Source: Xenorhabdus mauleonii
GTDB lineage: Bacteria; Pseudomonadota; Gammaproteobacteria; Enterobacterales; Enterobacteriaceae
Reading direction: 5' to 3'
Length of the DNA stretch: 64,000 nucleotides
Assembly (NCBI RefSeq): GCF_900113945.1
Contig: NZ_FORG01000016.1
Coordinates: forward strand, 38,010 to 102,009
Part shown: in pieces, positions 50,561 through 60,797 of the stretch
How the letters are laid out: every line of letters starts with the position of its first letter
Numbering within the stretch: position 1 is the first letter of the stretch
The notes under the pieces: generated by a model
Database searches by the model: none
Seen by the model: only the letters and a program-made list of their open reading frames with translations
What the model was told of the DNA's origin: nothing
Position numbers and translations under genes: made by a program

Positions 50561-50723
50561 AATACTTTTTATGACAATAATAATCCGTCCCACTATAGCA
50601 TCATCATAGCCCGCCTGATTCACAACATATCGGGAAGTCATTTCTCGCCAGCAAGGTTGGAGGAAAGATGTTATTCTCTACATCAACTATCTTTTATCTG
50701 ATACCAATGACAGTAACATAAAA

Positions 50724-52481
50724 ATGGCTTTTATTTTACGCCCTTATCAACAGGAAGCAGTTGATGCCACCATCCGCTATTTCCGGCAACACAAAGATCC
50801 AGCAGTTATCGTTTTACCTACAGGGGCAGGTAAGAGCCTAGTCATTGCAGAATTGGCAAAACTGGCCCACGGACGCGTTTTAGTGCTGGCTCATGTCAAA
50901 GAACTCGTTGCACAAAACCACAGCAAATATTGTGCATACGGGTTAAATGCCGATATTTTTTCAGCCGGATTAAATCAAAAACAAAGTGAAGGGAAAGTCG
51001 TTTTTGGCAGTATACAGTCCATTGCCCGTAATTTGGATCGTTTTAACCATCACTTTTCCCTGTTAATCATTGATGAATGCCACCGCATCAGTGATGACGA
51101 GAACAGCCAATATCAACAAATCATCCAACAACTCAAAAAAAATAATCCCCAACTACGTATTTTAGGCTTAACGGCAACACCTTACCGTTTAGGCTCTGGT
51201 TGGATATACCAATATCATTACCATGGCATGATACGTGGCGATGAACAGAGTTTTTTTCGCGATTGCATTTATGAACTTCCGCTGCGTTATATGATTAAAC
51301 ACCGTTTTTTGGTTCCCCCAGAAAGACTGGATATGCCCGTAATGCAATATGACTTCAGTCAAGTACGCACCAGCCAACAAGGGATTTTCAATGAAGCAGA
51401 TTTGAATCGGGAACTTAAGCGTCAAAAACGTATTACACCTCATATCGTTAAACAGATTATCGGGTACGGACAAGACCGAAAGGGCATAATGATTTTTGCA
51501 GCTACGGTCGAGCATGCCAAAGAGATATTTCAATTATTGCCAGCCGGGCAAACCGCTTTGGTTAGCGCAGATACTCCCGCATCTGAGCGAGATTTTTTGA
51601 TAACCGAATTTAAAGAACAGCGATTACGTTATATGGTTAACGTTGCCGTACTAACGACAGGGTTTGATGCTCCCCATGTTGATTTAATCGCTATATTGCG
51701 GCCGACAGAATCCGTTAGCCTTTACCAACAAATTGTTGGCCGCGGGTTGCGCCTATTTCCGGATAAGCAAGAGTGCTTAATTCTGGATTACGCGGGAAAT
51801 CCTCACGATCTATACACGCCTGAAGTAGGCAGCAGCAAGCCCAATTCACAAAGCCAGCCTGTACAAGTCTTCTGCCCTATTTGCCAATTCGCCAATACGT
51901 TTTGGGGAACATGCACCGCGGACGGTGAAATTATTGAGCATTTTGGGCGGCGTTGCCAAGGTTGGGAAATCGATATTAATGGAAACAAGCAACAATGTGA
52001 ATTCCGCTTTCGTTTTAAATCTTGTCCACATTGTGGGGCAGAAAACGACATTGCTGCCCGACGCTGCCACCGTTGTGAGGAAATTCTGGTCGATCCAGAT
52101 GATATGCTGAAAGCCGCCTTAAAATTGAAAGATGCTTTAGTACTGCGTTGTGGTGGAATGCAATTAACGCCGGGACAAGATGCCAAAGGTGAATGGCTGA
52201 AAATCACCTATTATGATGAAGATGGGGCAGATGTTTCAGAATTGTTCCGTTTATCTACACCAGCCCAGAAAAAAGTATTCGAACTGCAATTTCTTCGCCA
52301 ACATCAACGGGCACCCGGCACGGCTTTCCACTGGAAAACCGCAGAAGACATTGCCCATCAGCTCCCTTTATTGCGCCACCCTGATTTTGTCGTAGCGCGC
52401 AAAAAAGGGCAATTCTGGCAGATCCGAGAAAAAGTTTTTGACTATCAAGGGCGCTTTAGACGAGCTGATTCTCTGTACTGA
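50724..52481 (+). CDS. radD: DNA repair helicase RadD (YejH)
   Basis: SF2 helicase-like ATPase for double-strand-break repair. 585 residues. Walker A PTGAGKS, box [19 protein letters not shown], and motif [12 protein letters not shown]. The C-terminal part holds zinc-binding Cys clusters ([31 protein letters not shown]). Confidence 0.93.
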   Translation: MAFILRPYQQEAVDATIRYFRQHKDPAVIVLPTGAGKSLVIAELAKLAHGRVLVLAHVKELVAQNHSKYCAYGLNADIFSAGLNQKQSEGKVVFGSIQSIARNLDRFNHHFSLLIIDECHRISDDENSQYQQIIQQLKKNNPQLRILGLTATPYRLGSGWIYQYHYHGMIRGDEQSFFRDCIYELPLRYMIKHRFLVPPERLDMPVMQYDFSQVRTSQQGIFNEADLNRELKRQKRITPHIVKQIIGYGQDRKGIMIFAATVEHAKEIFQLLPAGQTALVSADTPASERDFLITEFKEQRLRYMVNVAVLTTGFDAPHVDLIAILRPTESVSLYQQIVGRGLRLFPDKQECLILDYAGNPHDLYTPEVGSSKPNSQSQPVQVFCPICQFANTFWGTCTADGEIIEHFGRRCQGWEIDINGNKQQCEFRFRFKSCPHCGAENDIAARRCHRCEEILVDPDDMLKAALKLKDALVLRCGGMQLTPGQDAKGEWLKITYYDEDGADVSELFRLSTPAQKKVFELQFLRQHQRAPGTAFHWKTAEDIAHQLPLLRHPDFVVARKKGQFWQIREKVFDYQGRFRRADSLY

Positions 52482-52539
52482 ATCTTCGCAATAATCGGTC
52501 GGAGACATATTTCCATTTGCTGTCATATCGGTTTTTCGT

Positions 52540-52646
52540 TAGAATGCCGCCCGCTTAACATAACATATAATGTTAAGCCAAGTATCGAACCTGCTGCTGG
52601 GTCGCCTGTAGCAGGATTTATTTTCTTCTTTTACAGAGAAAAAATA
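52540..52646 (+). promoter_or_regulatory. rplY leader
   Basis: The segment before rplY can form a hairpin around CCTGCTGC...GTAGCAGG. L25 is reported to control its own mRNA in gammaproteobacteria, and this leader fits the place; the fold was not computed. Confidence 0.45.
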
Positions 52647-52928
52647 ATGTTAACTATTAATGCAGAAGTACGTAAAGAGCAGGGCAAGGGTGCGAGCCGC
52701 CGCCTGCGTAGAGCTAACAAGTTTCCAGCAATCATTTATGGTGGTAACCAAGAACCAGTTTCTATCGAACTGGATCACGATGCAGTTATCAACCACGAAA
52801 GCAAGCCAGAATTCTACGAAGTTATGACTCTGGTTGTTGATGGTAAAGAAACTAAAGTTAAAGTGCAGGCAGTACAGCGTCATCCGTTTAAACCTAAACT
52901 GACGCACATCGATTTCCTGCGTGCTTAA
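52647..52928 (+). CDS. rplY: 50S ribosomal protein L25
   Basis: 5S rRNA-binding protein, 93-94 residues of the short (non-CTC) type. Starts [19 protein letters not shown] and ends LTHIDFLRA. Confidence 0.96.
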   Translation: MLTINAEVRKEQGKGASRRLRRANKFPAIIYGGNQEPVSIELDHDAVINHESKPEFYEVMTLVVDGKETKVKVQAVQRHPFKPKLTHIDFLRA

Positions 52929-52963
52929 TTAGCCACAGTCGAGCTTTTATCGGGACGCCGAGT

Positions 52964-52992
52964 AAATAACGCCGCATTTGCGGCGTTATTTA
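52964..52992. terminator. terminator of rplY
   Basis: Stem AAATAACGCCGCA / TGCGGCGTTATTT, followed by ATTTTTAT. It lies between convergent rplY and yejK. Confidence 0.88.
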
Positions 52993-53047
52993 TTTTTATC
53001 GCTTTATATTCTTTTACCGCTCAAACCACTAACGGCATCAATAAATA

Positions 53048-54055
53048 TTAGCGATTGCCACCGCTACGGCGTTGCAATTGATCACGCAAATTTGGCGGAG
53101 TACCTTTGATCGTTAATGTATCGGTTACGGGATCCCAAAAAATCCGCTCTCCCATCAGCATGGCATCAAAGTTGATAGTTAAGCCTCCCCCGCTGCCTGC
53201 AAACTTTGTCAATTGACGCAAAGTTCCGCGATCGGCAGGAAAACTTTCTTCCAGCTCATACCCCTTTTCCTGTGAGAACTGCTGGAAATTTTGTTCACCC
53301 AATGGAGGCAATTCCTGGGATAAATCCTGTAGCTTAATCTCTTCGCCTGCCTGCAATTGTTCGTTGCAGTAGCCATAAACTTGCTGTCGATAAGCCTGGC
53401 GCTCATTTTTATCCAACTGTGCCGATTCACAGTAATCATCCACCGCCTGCAATAGTCCTTTATTCTGCACTTTTGCATTCATGCCTTCACTGGCCGCCAG
53501 AAAATCCATAAAAAAGTCAGAAACCTTACGACCCACACGACCTTTCAAGAAGGTAAGATACCGGCTTGATTCAGGATTAGTTTCCCATTCAGTCAAATCA
53601 ATTCTTGCCACAATATCGGCATGAGGAATATCAAGATACTGTGTCGTATTGATATCCAGCTCATCATTGACAGACATACTGTTGCAGCTATTCAGCACGG
53701 CAATAAACAAATACTCCACAGCCAAATATCGATATTGGCAAAACAGCACTGTTCCGCCTTCTGCAAACGGATATTTTGCCAATTCGTCTTTCAAACGAAC
53801 TGTTGCCGCCCGACTAAAGCCGAGAAAATCATCATTCCCTTTACGCTGGTGATGGAGAGATTCTGCCAGTTCACTCTCTTCATTGAACAAACCATAAGCC
53901 TTACTTTTTGCACTATACACCCGGTGCAGCTCCGCCATCATATCTTCTACTACTTGATTGGTATCGAGCAGAGAATCACGTAGAATCACTTCCAACGTTT
54001 GTTCATCACGTTTAATCAGTCGGTGTAACGCGATCTGGGTAATTTCCAGACTCAT
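53048..54055 (-). CDS. yejK: nucleoid-associated protein YejK (NdpA)
   Basis: 335 residues. Starts [19 protein letters not shown] and contains [20 protein letters not shown], the family core. Found in the nucleoid in E. coli. Divergent from yejL. Confidence 0.92.
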   Translation of the reverse strand: MSLEITQIALHRLIKRDEQTLEVILRDSLLDTNQVVEDMMAELHRVYSAKSKAYGLFNEESELAESLHHQRKGNDDFLGFSRAATVRLKDELAKYPFAEGGTVLFCQYRYLAVEYLFIAVLNSCNSMSVNDELDINTTQYLDIPHADIVARIDLTEWETNPESSRYLTFLKGRVGRKVSDFFMDFLAASEGMNAKVQNKGLLQAVDDYCESAQLDKNERQAYRQQVYGYCNEQLQAGEEIKLQDLSQELPPLGEQNFQQFSQEKGYELEESFPADRGTLRQLTKFAGSGGGLTINFDAMLMGERIFWDPVTDTLTIKGTPPNLRDQLQRRSGGNR

Positions 54056-54330
54056 TATTTATACTCCTTTTGCAGCTTTGACCGAACTAGGCCTTGCAGT
54101 TAGCGGCGTATTCAAACACTGTTATCTTTATGCTGCAACCAAAAAACCAAGTGATGGAAAAGCGTTCATAATTGAGTTATCAACGCTCGCATACAGCGTT
54201 TAAAATAGCGCAACAAATTCAAAAATGGCAGTAATGCCCGCTTCAGGGAATTAATTTGTTATAAAAAAGCAGAAAAACGCCCCTCTATACGGTAAGATAT
54301 GGGGCTTTGTACATTCAGGATATTTGATAT

Positions 54331-54558
54331 ATGCCACAGTCATCTCGCTATAGCGATGAAAAAGTTGAACATTTATTAGCTGAATTGGTAAATGTTTTCG
54401 AAAAAAACCATACACCGACTGATCTCACACTGATGGTTTTGGGTAATATGGTAACGAATTTAATCAATACGAGTATTGCTCCTGCGCAACGCAAACACAT
54501 TGCAGACTCGTTTGCACACGCGTTACAGTCTTCAATTAACGAAGACAAAGCGCATTAA
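54331..54558 (+). CDS. yejL: YejL family protein
   Basis: 75-residue DUF1414 protein ([20 protein letters not shown]). Forms the usual pair with yejM, 31 bases downstream. Function unknown. Confidence 0.9.
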   Translation: MPQSSRYSDEKVEHLLAELVNVFEKNHTPTDLTLMVLGNMVTNLINTSIAPAQRKHIADSFAHALQSSINEDKAH

Positions 54559-54589
54559 TTTTTAATTAAAACTGTAACGTAAAGAAAAT

Positions 54590-56329
54590 ATGGTGACTAG
54601 CCGTCAGCATTACCGCGAAAAAGTTTCTCTCATGATCAGTTGGGGACACTGGTTTGCGCTGTTCAATATCGTGTTCAGTCTTGTGCTGGGCAGTCGCTAT
54701 TTATTTGCTTCTGACTGGCCGGGTTCACTGTTTGGTCGTATCTACGCGCTGGTCAGTTGGCTCGGTCATTTCAGTTTTATTGTCTTTGCTGCCTACGTAC
54801 TTATTTTATTCCCGCTGACATTTATTGTAATGTCTCAGCGGTTACTCAGGTTTATTTCAGCCGCTCTGGCAACTGCCAGCCTGACGCTGCTGATATTTGA
54901 TTCCTCCGTTTATGTTCGCTTTCACTTGCACTTAACGCCATTAGTCTGGGATTTAGTCACCAATCCAGAACAAGGTGAATTGGCAAGGGAATGGCAGTTA
55001 ATGTTCATCTGTATTCCAATTATTTTCTTAATACAGATGCTCTTTGGCACATGGAGCTGGCAGAAACTACGCAGCCTGAACCGCCAACGGCTTGGCAAAC
55101 CACTGGCAGCGGTATTTATCACCGCCTTTATAGCTTCCCATCTTATGTATATTTGGGCAGACGCCAATTTTTATCGCCCAATTACCATGCAGCGTTCTAA
55201 CCTACCGCTCTCTTACCCAATGACGGCGCGTAAGTTCCTTGAGAAACATGGGCTATTGGATCATCAGGAATATCAACGCCGGGTTGACCAGCAAGGAAAC
55301 CCTACGGCCTTGGGTGTTGATTACCCTTTGAATAAACTTTCTTATCAAGACAGTGGGCGCGGCTATAACCTACTCTTGCTCGTTGTGGATGAACTGGATA
55401 ATCAAGACATTCTCAACAATATGCCAGCCTTGGAGCAATTTGCAAAAAGCAACACCCAGTTTACTCAGCATTTCAGTACTGGCATTCACAACGACACAGC
55501 ATTATTTGGCCTGTTCTACGGCATATCATCCGGTTATCTTGACGGCATCCTTAATGCGAGGAAACCATCGGCGCTGCTTGATGCCCTGACACATCAAGGG
55601 TACCAGTTTGGCCTTTTCTCCTCAGATGGCTTCCAAACCCCACTTTACCGCCAAGCTATTCTGACTGATTATTCATTGCCAAGTAACAACAAACAAGATG
55701 ATAACCTAACCGTCGCTCAATGGCGCCACTGGCTCGACGCGCGCGGTGGTTCAGCCCCTTGGTTCTCGCTGCTGAATATTAACGGCTTCACACACTCACC
55801 GGATAAGTTTGATAAAAAAACGCTGGATGCTGAGATTAACACTGTTTTAGATACGTTGGCAAACAAAGGGATTCGGGATAAAACGATTGTTATCATCACA
55901 GCCAAGCAAAACAAAGAGGCCGTTGGCAACGCAACAGGATGGTTTAGCGGGAAAAAATTCAACCGTGCGCAACTCCACGTCCCGTTGATAGTTCACTGGC
56001 CGGGTACGCCAGCACAAACAATAAATAAACTGACCAGTCATCAGGACATAATGACAACGCTCATGCAGCGCTTACTGCATGTCAGTAACTCTCCAGAAGA
56101 TTACTCTCAAGGTGAAGACCTGTTCAATGCCCAAAGAGAAAATCCATGGCTTATTACAGGTGATGATGGCTCATTAATAATCACGATGGCTAAAAATACA
56201 ATCTATCTTTCCAAAGATGGTGAATATTATCTGTATGATTTAAATGGCAATGAAGTTCATGGTGCAAAACCTAATCTCGCCCAACTATTACAGATATTAA
56301 CTGAATTGAAACGTTTTTTAGCTAATTAA
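54590..56329 (+). CDS. yejM: inner-membrane LPS-sensing protein YejM/PbgA/LapC
   Basis: 579 residues: five N-terminal membrane segments (to about residue 190) and a periplasmic alkaline-phosphatase-like domain (LLLLVVDELDNQD, FSTGIHNDTALFGLFYG). In E. coli it senses periplasmic LPS and controls LpxC breakdown through LapB. Followed by tRNA-Pro as in E. coli. Confidence 0.93.
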   Translation: MVTSRQHYREKVSLMISWGHWFALFNIVFSLVLGSRYLFASDWPGSLFGRIYALVSWLGHFSFIVFAAYVLILFPLTFIVMSQRLLRFISAALATASLTLLIFDSSVYVRFHLHLTPLVWDLVTNPEQGELAREWQLMFICIPIIFLIQMLFGTWSWQKLRSLNRQRLGKPLAAVFITAFIASHLMYIWADANFYRPITMQRSNLPLSYPMTARKFLEKHGLLDHQEYQRRVDQQGNPTALGVDYPLNKLSYQDSGRGYNLLLLVVDELDNQDILNNMPALEQFAKSNTQFTQHFSTGIHNDTALFGLFYGISSGYLDGILNARKPSALLDALTHQGYQFGLFSSDGFQTPLYRQAILTDYSLPSNNKQDDNLTVAQWRHWLDARGGSAPWFSLLNINGFTHSPDKFDKKTLDAEINTVLDTLANKGIRDKTIVIITAKQNKEAVGNATGWFSGKKFNRAQLHVPLIVHWPGTPAQTINKLTSHQDIMTTLMQRLLHVSNSPEDYSQGEDLFNAQRENPWLITGDDGSLIITMAKNTIYLSKDGEYYLYDLNGNEVHGAKPNLAQLLQILTELKRFLAN

Positions 56330-56402
56330 TCGTTTAAAAATCAAGCACTCATTACATTGAGGTCTTGCGTTGGAAATAAAAAACGGTAATATATGAAGTC
56401 AT

Positions 56403-56479
56403 CGGCATGTAGCGCAGCCTGGTAGCGCACCGTCATGGGGTGTCGGGGGTCGTAGGTTCAAATCCTATCATGCCGACCA
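56403..56479 (+). tRNA. proL: tRNA-Pro (anticodon GGG)
   Basis: 77-nt cloverleaf from CGGCATG to CATGCCGACCA with encoded CCA. D arm AGCGCAGCCTGGTAGCGCA, anticodon loop ATGGGGT, T arm GGTTCAAATCC; acceptor CGGCATG pairs with CATGCCG. Downstream of yejM as E. coli proL. It borders a prophage, so it is the likely attachment site. Confidence 0.97.
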
Positions 56480-56492
56480 AAATTCCCTAGAA

Positions 56493-56520
56493 AAACCAAC
56501 CTGTTAAGGTTGGTTTTTTT
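56493..56520 (+). terminator. terminator of tRNA-Pro
   Basis: Stem AAACCAACC / GGTTGGTTT, then TTTT, 13 bases after the tRNA. Confidence 0.88.
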
Positions 56521-56536
56521 ATGCCTCAAATTTGCT

Positions 56537-56568
56537 TGGTGTAAAACTGGTGTAAAATGGGTGTAAAA
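56537..56568 (+). repeat. three tandem TGGTGTAAAA repeats
   Basis: TGGTGTAAAA at 56537 and 56548, then TGGGTGTAAAA at 56558, with 11-base phasing, about 58 bases past the tRNA. Their place at a prophage end fits integrase arm-type sites. Confidence 0.6.
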
Positions 56569-56696
56569 CTCTATCCAAAAATACCATCTTTGTTGAGGCG
56601 GAAATAATCATGTTTTGCTAGCTTACTCGCTCATAACCATCATTCCACTCTCCCCTTTTGCTGCCAATTTTATATTTATGATGTTTGTTCATCAGT

Positions 56697-57665
56697 TTAA
56701 TCTTTCTGTCCCTTCTCTTTAATATTCCACACCGAATCCGCCGGCATCTGGACACGGACATCCAAGCGACACCCTTCGGGAATATCACAGGGTTCACCAT
56801 CCGCATAGTAGACCTTTTCACCGTCCACGAGGGCTTTTATGCGCTTGTTTTGAAAGCGCTCCGGTAAATGGCTGTGCTGACGGTGGAACGTCTCAATCGT
56901 GATGCTGCCGTCTTTTTCCACCCGGTCATCAATGTAGATGAGTTCAAGGCCGTTGTTATTCTTCGGGGAGGAGATACCGCCGTGCACACCCCATGCCCCG
57001 TCGGCGTTATAGCCAAGGATACCGTCTATCTGATAGTGGCCGGTACCGAGTTTGGTGACCGTGGCCCCTTCTGATTCGTCATTGGTGGTAAAGGTGCCGT
57101 CGGGATGAATTCCAACAATGGGGGAGGATTTTTTGACAAAACCATTACCGTCCACAGTGACCGTACTCAGATTGGTTGAGGCATCAGTCTTAATCAGACG
57201 AGACCATGATGATCCTCCAGCACTACGTGTATATTTTCTTACAAATGTTTCTCCCGAGTGTCCACCCGTATACCGTTGGATGACATACCCTCCGGGGTAA
57301 TCACTGGGTAAAACTTCCAGAATGCCAAATTCCTGTATAGGATATCCCCGCCCGGACGTTGCCTGAGGCCCGTTCGTCTGATAGTAGTAATTAGGTGGCA
57401 ATAACCTGTTGATTGAATCGGTTCCTAAATAAACTCCCGATGATGCGATTGTATTTTCCTGTAATGCCATTGTACCCGGCCTCAATGGATGCAACACTTC
57501 TCCTGCCCATTTACTGCCATCCCAATTCTTGTCTGCCGGATGCGGCAGGTATCTCTCTTTCCGACGCTTTATCACCCGTTCGCCATCAACACAATCGCCG
57601 ATCATGTTCCATTCTGGCAAAAACTCGGCGTATGCCGGATGTCTGTAATCAACGTTTGTGCTCAT
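56697..57665 (-). CDS. chimeric phage ORF: portal-like N-terminus fused to tail-fibre C-terminus
   Basis: 322 residues from ATG 57665, one base after the terminase stop. Residues 1 to about 47 (VDYRHPAYAEFLPEWNMIGD, then GERVIKRRKERYLPHP) look like the start of a DUF4055-type portal protein, which normally follows the large terminase. From about NWDGSKWAGEV on, it is tail fibre, ending in the domain IHPDGTFTTNDESEGA...VRVQMPAD shared with 21245-22303. The virion genes between portal and fibre are missing. Confidence 0.75.
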   Translation of the reverse strand: MSTNVDYRHPAYAEFLPEWNMIGDCVDGERVIKRRKERYLPHPADKNWDGSKWAGEVLHPLRPGTMALQENTIASSGVYLGTDSINRLLPPNYYYQTNGPQATSGRGYPIQEFGILEVLPSDYPGGYVIQRYTGGHSGETFVRKYTRSAGGSSWSRLIKTDASTNLSTVTVDGNGFVKKSSPIVGIHPDGTFTTNDESEGATVTKLGTGHYQIDGILGYNADGAWGVHGGISSPKNNNGLELIYIDDRVEKDGSITIETFHRQHSHLPERFQNKRIKALVDGEKVYYADGEPCDIPEGCRLDVRVQMPADSVWNIKEKGQKD

Positions 57666-57666
57666 G

Positions 57667-59151
57667 TTAGTTCCAATTGAAATTGAGTGATTGAGTAAAG
57701 CGCTTCTGGTTGCGTCGACTGACGGCAAAATATCTGAATCCATCAGCATCATGAGAGGTATAGTCATGCAGCGGCTTATCTTTCCAGCAGCCGCGTTTGT
57801 CATCCCATTCCTTGCGGTAACTTTCCAGATGGGTTATTCCTTCGCTGCATTTCTCTTCATCAAAAACACAGCTAGGTAAAATTTCACGTACTGCCTCAAT
57901 ACCTTCATCGACAGAAAGCTTAGGCACAACGTCAAATCGGATTGAATAGACCTCACCCTCAATCAAATAGCCTTCCCGTGCCAGTTCCCGTCGTGATTTG
58001 GCATCAGAACCAAATTCCCGGTTGTCAATATCATGCGGCCCGTTGTGGCTGGTGTAGGTGTACCCTTTGTCTTTCAGCACTTTCATGTAATGCCGTAACC
58101 CTTCACCACTGTTCGAGTAGTGATCAATAACATGAAACTCATCACCCACCTCCCGTACAAACCAGATAGCCGTCGAATCCCCCACCCCGATATCCCAGAA
58201 GGTATGAACCGGCAAATGTGAGTTATCTGGCAGCTTACCGATGCGTTTCTTCTCGTACAGTTCACGGAACTGCTTGGCATAGTAAGTGCCTTCGACTGAT
58301 TGCTGGAAAGCCTCGGCGGGGATAGAGGGGTATTCCCGCTTCATGTCATCGCCAAGGGTCTTTTCTTTGGCGAGATACCACGCTTTTTGGCGTTCGTTTA
58401 ACTCAATGCCGTGCTTGCCTGACAACTCCGCAAAGTAATCCACCAGCCGTGGCGGAATGGGTTCAACGGGATCGATGGCATATTGCGGATTTTTCCACCA
58501 TGAGAAAAAGAAGAACTTCCAATCAAGGTTAGATAATGGCTTGCCTTGTAGCTGGGCTTTCTCCGCTGATTGGCAGTAATCAAAGAAATAACCTGCCCGC
58601 CCTTCTGCCGTACTCTCAATTGTGGTGAAACAATCGGTGGAGACAGCCTCAAATGCACCGGTGACTATCTCGCGTGCTTTGTGTGGGAACTTGGCACAAA
58701 TCTTCCCAAACTCGGACACATGCAGATAACGCAGGGTGCCACCACGGAACGAGGTTGAGACATACAGCGAACCACCTTTACGGAAGACCAGTTCACCCGC
58801 TGAATCATTACTGGCCGGGTTGGCGGCTTTAATCTCATTCGGCAGTCTGTCATAGGCATATTTCACCTTTTCCCGAAACAGCCGCTTGGCGTCATTCAGG
58901 GTGTGGGCAATCAGGGCGCATTTGGCGGACTCAAACAAGGCTGCATCCAACTGAATGATGCAAACCTCAGTCGTGAAGCCTAGTTGACGAGCCTTCAGGA
59001 TAATGTTGCGGGTGTGGATGCCTTCGAAGTATTCCAGCTGTTCCGGCGTCATTTTGAATCTGACGGGGCGATTTTCTTTGTCCGTTATCCAGTAAAGATG
59101 ATTGAGCCGCCAGAGTTTATCGCGTAATAACGCTAAATGTTCTGGCTTCAT
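57667..59151 (-). CDS. phage terminase large subunit
   Basis: 494 residues. ATPase motor: adapted Walker A in LKARQLGFTT, Walker B LHVSEFGKI with coupling motif IESTAEG. Nuclease domain opens at HTFWDIGVGDSTAIWF, with more acidic residues near the C-terminus (HDADGFRY). Packages DNA into proheads in an intact phage. Follows the small subunit by two bases. Confidence 0.9.
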   Translation of the reverse strand: MKPEHLALLRDKLWRLNHLYWITDKENRPVRFKMTPEQLEYFEGIHTRNIILKARQLGFTTEVCIIQLDAALFESAKCALIAHTLNDAKRLFREKVKYAYDRLPNEIKAANPASNDSAGELVFRKGGSLYVSTSFRGGTLRYLHVSEFGKICAKFPHKAREIVTGAFEAVSTDCFTTIESTAEGRAGYFFDYCQSAEKAQLQGKPLSNLDWKFFFFSWWKNPQYAIDPVEPIPPRLVDYFAELSGKHGIELNERQKAWYLAKEKTLGDDMKREYPSIPAEAFQQSVEGTYYAKQFRELYEKKRIGKLPDNSHLPVHTFWDIGVGDSTAIWFVREVGDEFHVIDHYSNSGEGLRHYMKVLKDKGYTYTSHNGPHDIDNREFGSDAKSRRELAREGYLIEGEVYSIRFDVVPKLSVDEGIEAVREILPSCVFDEEKCSEGITHLESYRKEWDDKRGCWKDKPLHDYTSHDADGFRYFAVSRRNQKRFTQSLNFNWN

Positions 59152-59153
59152 GA

Positions 59154-59669
59154 TTATCCTTTGGCGAGTTCGTCCATCAGGTCAGCTATGCTATCTATTG
59201 ATGTGTTTTTATCACCACTGTCGATGTTGTATGATTCCCGCTCACCTTTGATGAGCTTGATTTGAGCATCAACGCCAGCCGTAATCGTTCGAGCGATGGA
59301 GGTATGGTTATCCTCGGTAATTTCAACATCATCAAGAAATGTTCTCAGTTTGTTTGCTATCCTTCGCCAGTCAGCCAAATCAGTGCGATGGTTGAGGACA
59401 ACTTCCGCCGCTTCACTGGCTGCCTGCTCGATAATATCTTCATCAGTTCGCACTTCGGGCTGCGAACCAGTCCTGCGAACCTCACTGTGAACTAACTTCG
59501 TTCTTGTCGCTTTTTTTACCTTATCAGTGAGGTCTCTTTGCCAGCCATGTAAATTAGCCCGTTTCCTTACGGCGGTATCACTGACACCGTGTTTGGCTGC
59601 GATTTCACGAATGGACAACGAACCAGCCCGGTAAGCCGATTCGATAGCCTCCCAATCTGGTTTAGCCAT
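59154..59669 (-). CDS. phage terminase small subunit
   Basis: 171 residues. N-terminal helix-turn-helix (SIREIAAKHGVSDTAVRKRA) for pac/cos recognition, then a helical oligomerisation region. Adjacent to the large subunit; assignment rests on that plus the helix-turn-helix. Confidence 0.8.
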   Translation of the reverse strand: MAKPDWEAIESAYRAGSLSIREIAAKHGVSDTAVRKRANLHGWQRDLTDKVKKATRTKLVHSEVRRTGSQPEVRTDEDIIEQAASEAAEVVLNHRTDLADWRRIANKLRTFLDDVEITEDNHTSIARTITAGVDAQIKLIKGERESYNIDSGDKNTSIDSIADLMDELAKG

Positions 59670-59678
59670 TTTTGTTCC

Positions 59679-60113
59679 TTATTTTGACAGCAATCCACCC
59701 GGCATCAATTCACGAGTAACGAACTGGCGCATTTCTTCGCGGATGAGCTGGCGGATGTGATCGTCAGAGTCTGTTATCTTTACTGAGTCAATAACGGCTT
59801 CTTTCACGTGAATTTTTCCTGCCATTCTATAGGCTTGCTCTACACTCGCTATAATGGCACTGGCATCTACATCTATCGCCTGTTTAGCGATAACTGCTCT
59901 TAGTTTCCCTGTTGGGTCACACACCTTAAAACCATCAGCAGTAATACTTACCTGCTTCCGTTCCGCCTTCGGTTTGAATGCATTGTGAATGATGAGATAT
60001 TCAGGAGCACTCCCCATCATCATCTTTGGCTTTCCTTCTTTGTCGTAACAAGCCATGTATCCTTCCGCCTGTATAGAAGTACTACCATCCTCTTTGATAT
60101 GAATTATCATCAT
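59679..60113 (-). CDS. phage protein of unknown function
   Basis: About 144 residues from ATG 60113 (GAGAC before it); a TTG nine codons upstream is possible. Contains VSITADGFKVCDPTGKLRAV, reminiscent of tail-spike or fibre modules, and a charged helical C-terminus (HIRQLIREEMRQFVTREL). Not recognised further. Nine bases before the small terminase. Confidence 0.6.
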   Translation of the reverse strand: MMIIHIKEDGSTSIQAEGYMACYDKEGKPKMMMGSAPEYLIIHNAFKPKAERKQVSITADGFKVCDPTGKLRAVIAKQAIDVDASAIIASVEQAYRMAGKIHVKEAVIDSVKITDSDDHIRQLIREEMRQFVTRELMPGGLLSK

Positions 60114-60197
60114 GGTTTTTGTCTCATTTAGAATGTTCAACTACTTCGATTTATATAACCCCCTACCTGAGCGAGACCACGCCCGCCCAAAACTGAC

Positions 60198-60245
60198 ACA
60201 AAATTCTATCAAGCACCCGTTTGGGGATGCTTTGGAGAATTTTGT
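60198..60245. repeat. 48-bp imperfect palindrome
   Basis: Outer arms ACAAAATTCT / AGAATTTTGT, inner arms AAGCACCC / GGGGATGCTT around GTTT. It lies just after the small ORF at 60250 on the minus strand and could be a processing or termination hairpin. Confidence 0.6.
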
Positions 60246-60249
60246 AAAA

Positions 60250-60402
60250 TCACTTCTTCCGGTTTAGCATTGCTTCCAATATGGCTTCGACGATATCAAC
60301 AGTGATGCGTCCATCATTAACCCGACCGGAATGCAGATAATCACTGGCTTCTTTTATCTGTTTCAATGCAGTGGTGAGTTCGTATCGTTCCTGTTTAGTC
60401 AT
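60250..60402 (-). CDS. small phage ORF, 50 residues
   Basis: ATG 60402 overlaps the stop of the preceding gene as ATGA. The product starts MTKQERYELTTALKQIKEAS and ends LEAMLNRKK, mostly helical and charged. The overlap argues that it is translated. Function unknown. Confidence 0.6.
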   Translation of the reverse strand: MTKQERYELTTALKQIKEASDYLHSGRVNDGRITVDIVEAILEAMLNRKK

Positions 60403-60797
60403 CGTAGACTCACTTCTTCATCTGTAGGCAGTCGGTACAGCCCATTTTTCTCTCTGATCCCCAAATCCATGAGCATCATCCCAAATTCATGCAGGAAAGC
60501 ATTCATGTATCTCTTTCCACGTCTACTCAGTTCTGGTGCCACACCACCGACAAAGACAACACGCTCATTAGGTATTTTCTCGTAGAGTTCAAGTAATCTA
60601 TCGTAAAACAATGTCTGACTGCTGGGGCTTAGCTTTTCACTTAACCTGCCATCAAGCAAACCTGCAATGAAATGCTGATTGACCTGTATATCCCCAAACA
60701 TATGTCGGTACACTAGACTTTGATTCATTTTCATTAGGTGATAGCAGTAGGCTTCCGCAACACGCCAGCATAAAAACTCATGGGTTGGCATATTCAT
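60399..60797 (-). CDS. phage protein of unknown function
   Basis: About 132 residues (or 130 from the internal Met). Its ATG overlaps the KilA-N gene stop (TAATG). Helical, with RVVFVGGVAPELSRRGKRYMNAFL. Similar genes appear between antirepressor and terminase regions of lambdoid phages, but I do not recognise this one. Confidence 0.6.
   Translation of the reverse strand: MNMPTHEFLCWRVAEAYCYHLMKMNQSLVYRHMFGDIQVNQHFIAGLLDGRLSEKLSPSSQTLFYDRLLELYEKIPNERVVFVGGVAPELSRRGKRYMNAFLHEFGMMLMDLGIREKNGLYRLPTDEEVSLR

Noticed and set aside
56618..56821. Short minus-strand ORF past the fibre stop
   Set aside because: It mostly overlaps the fibre gene in another frame and has no ribosome site.
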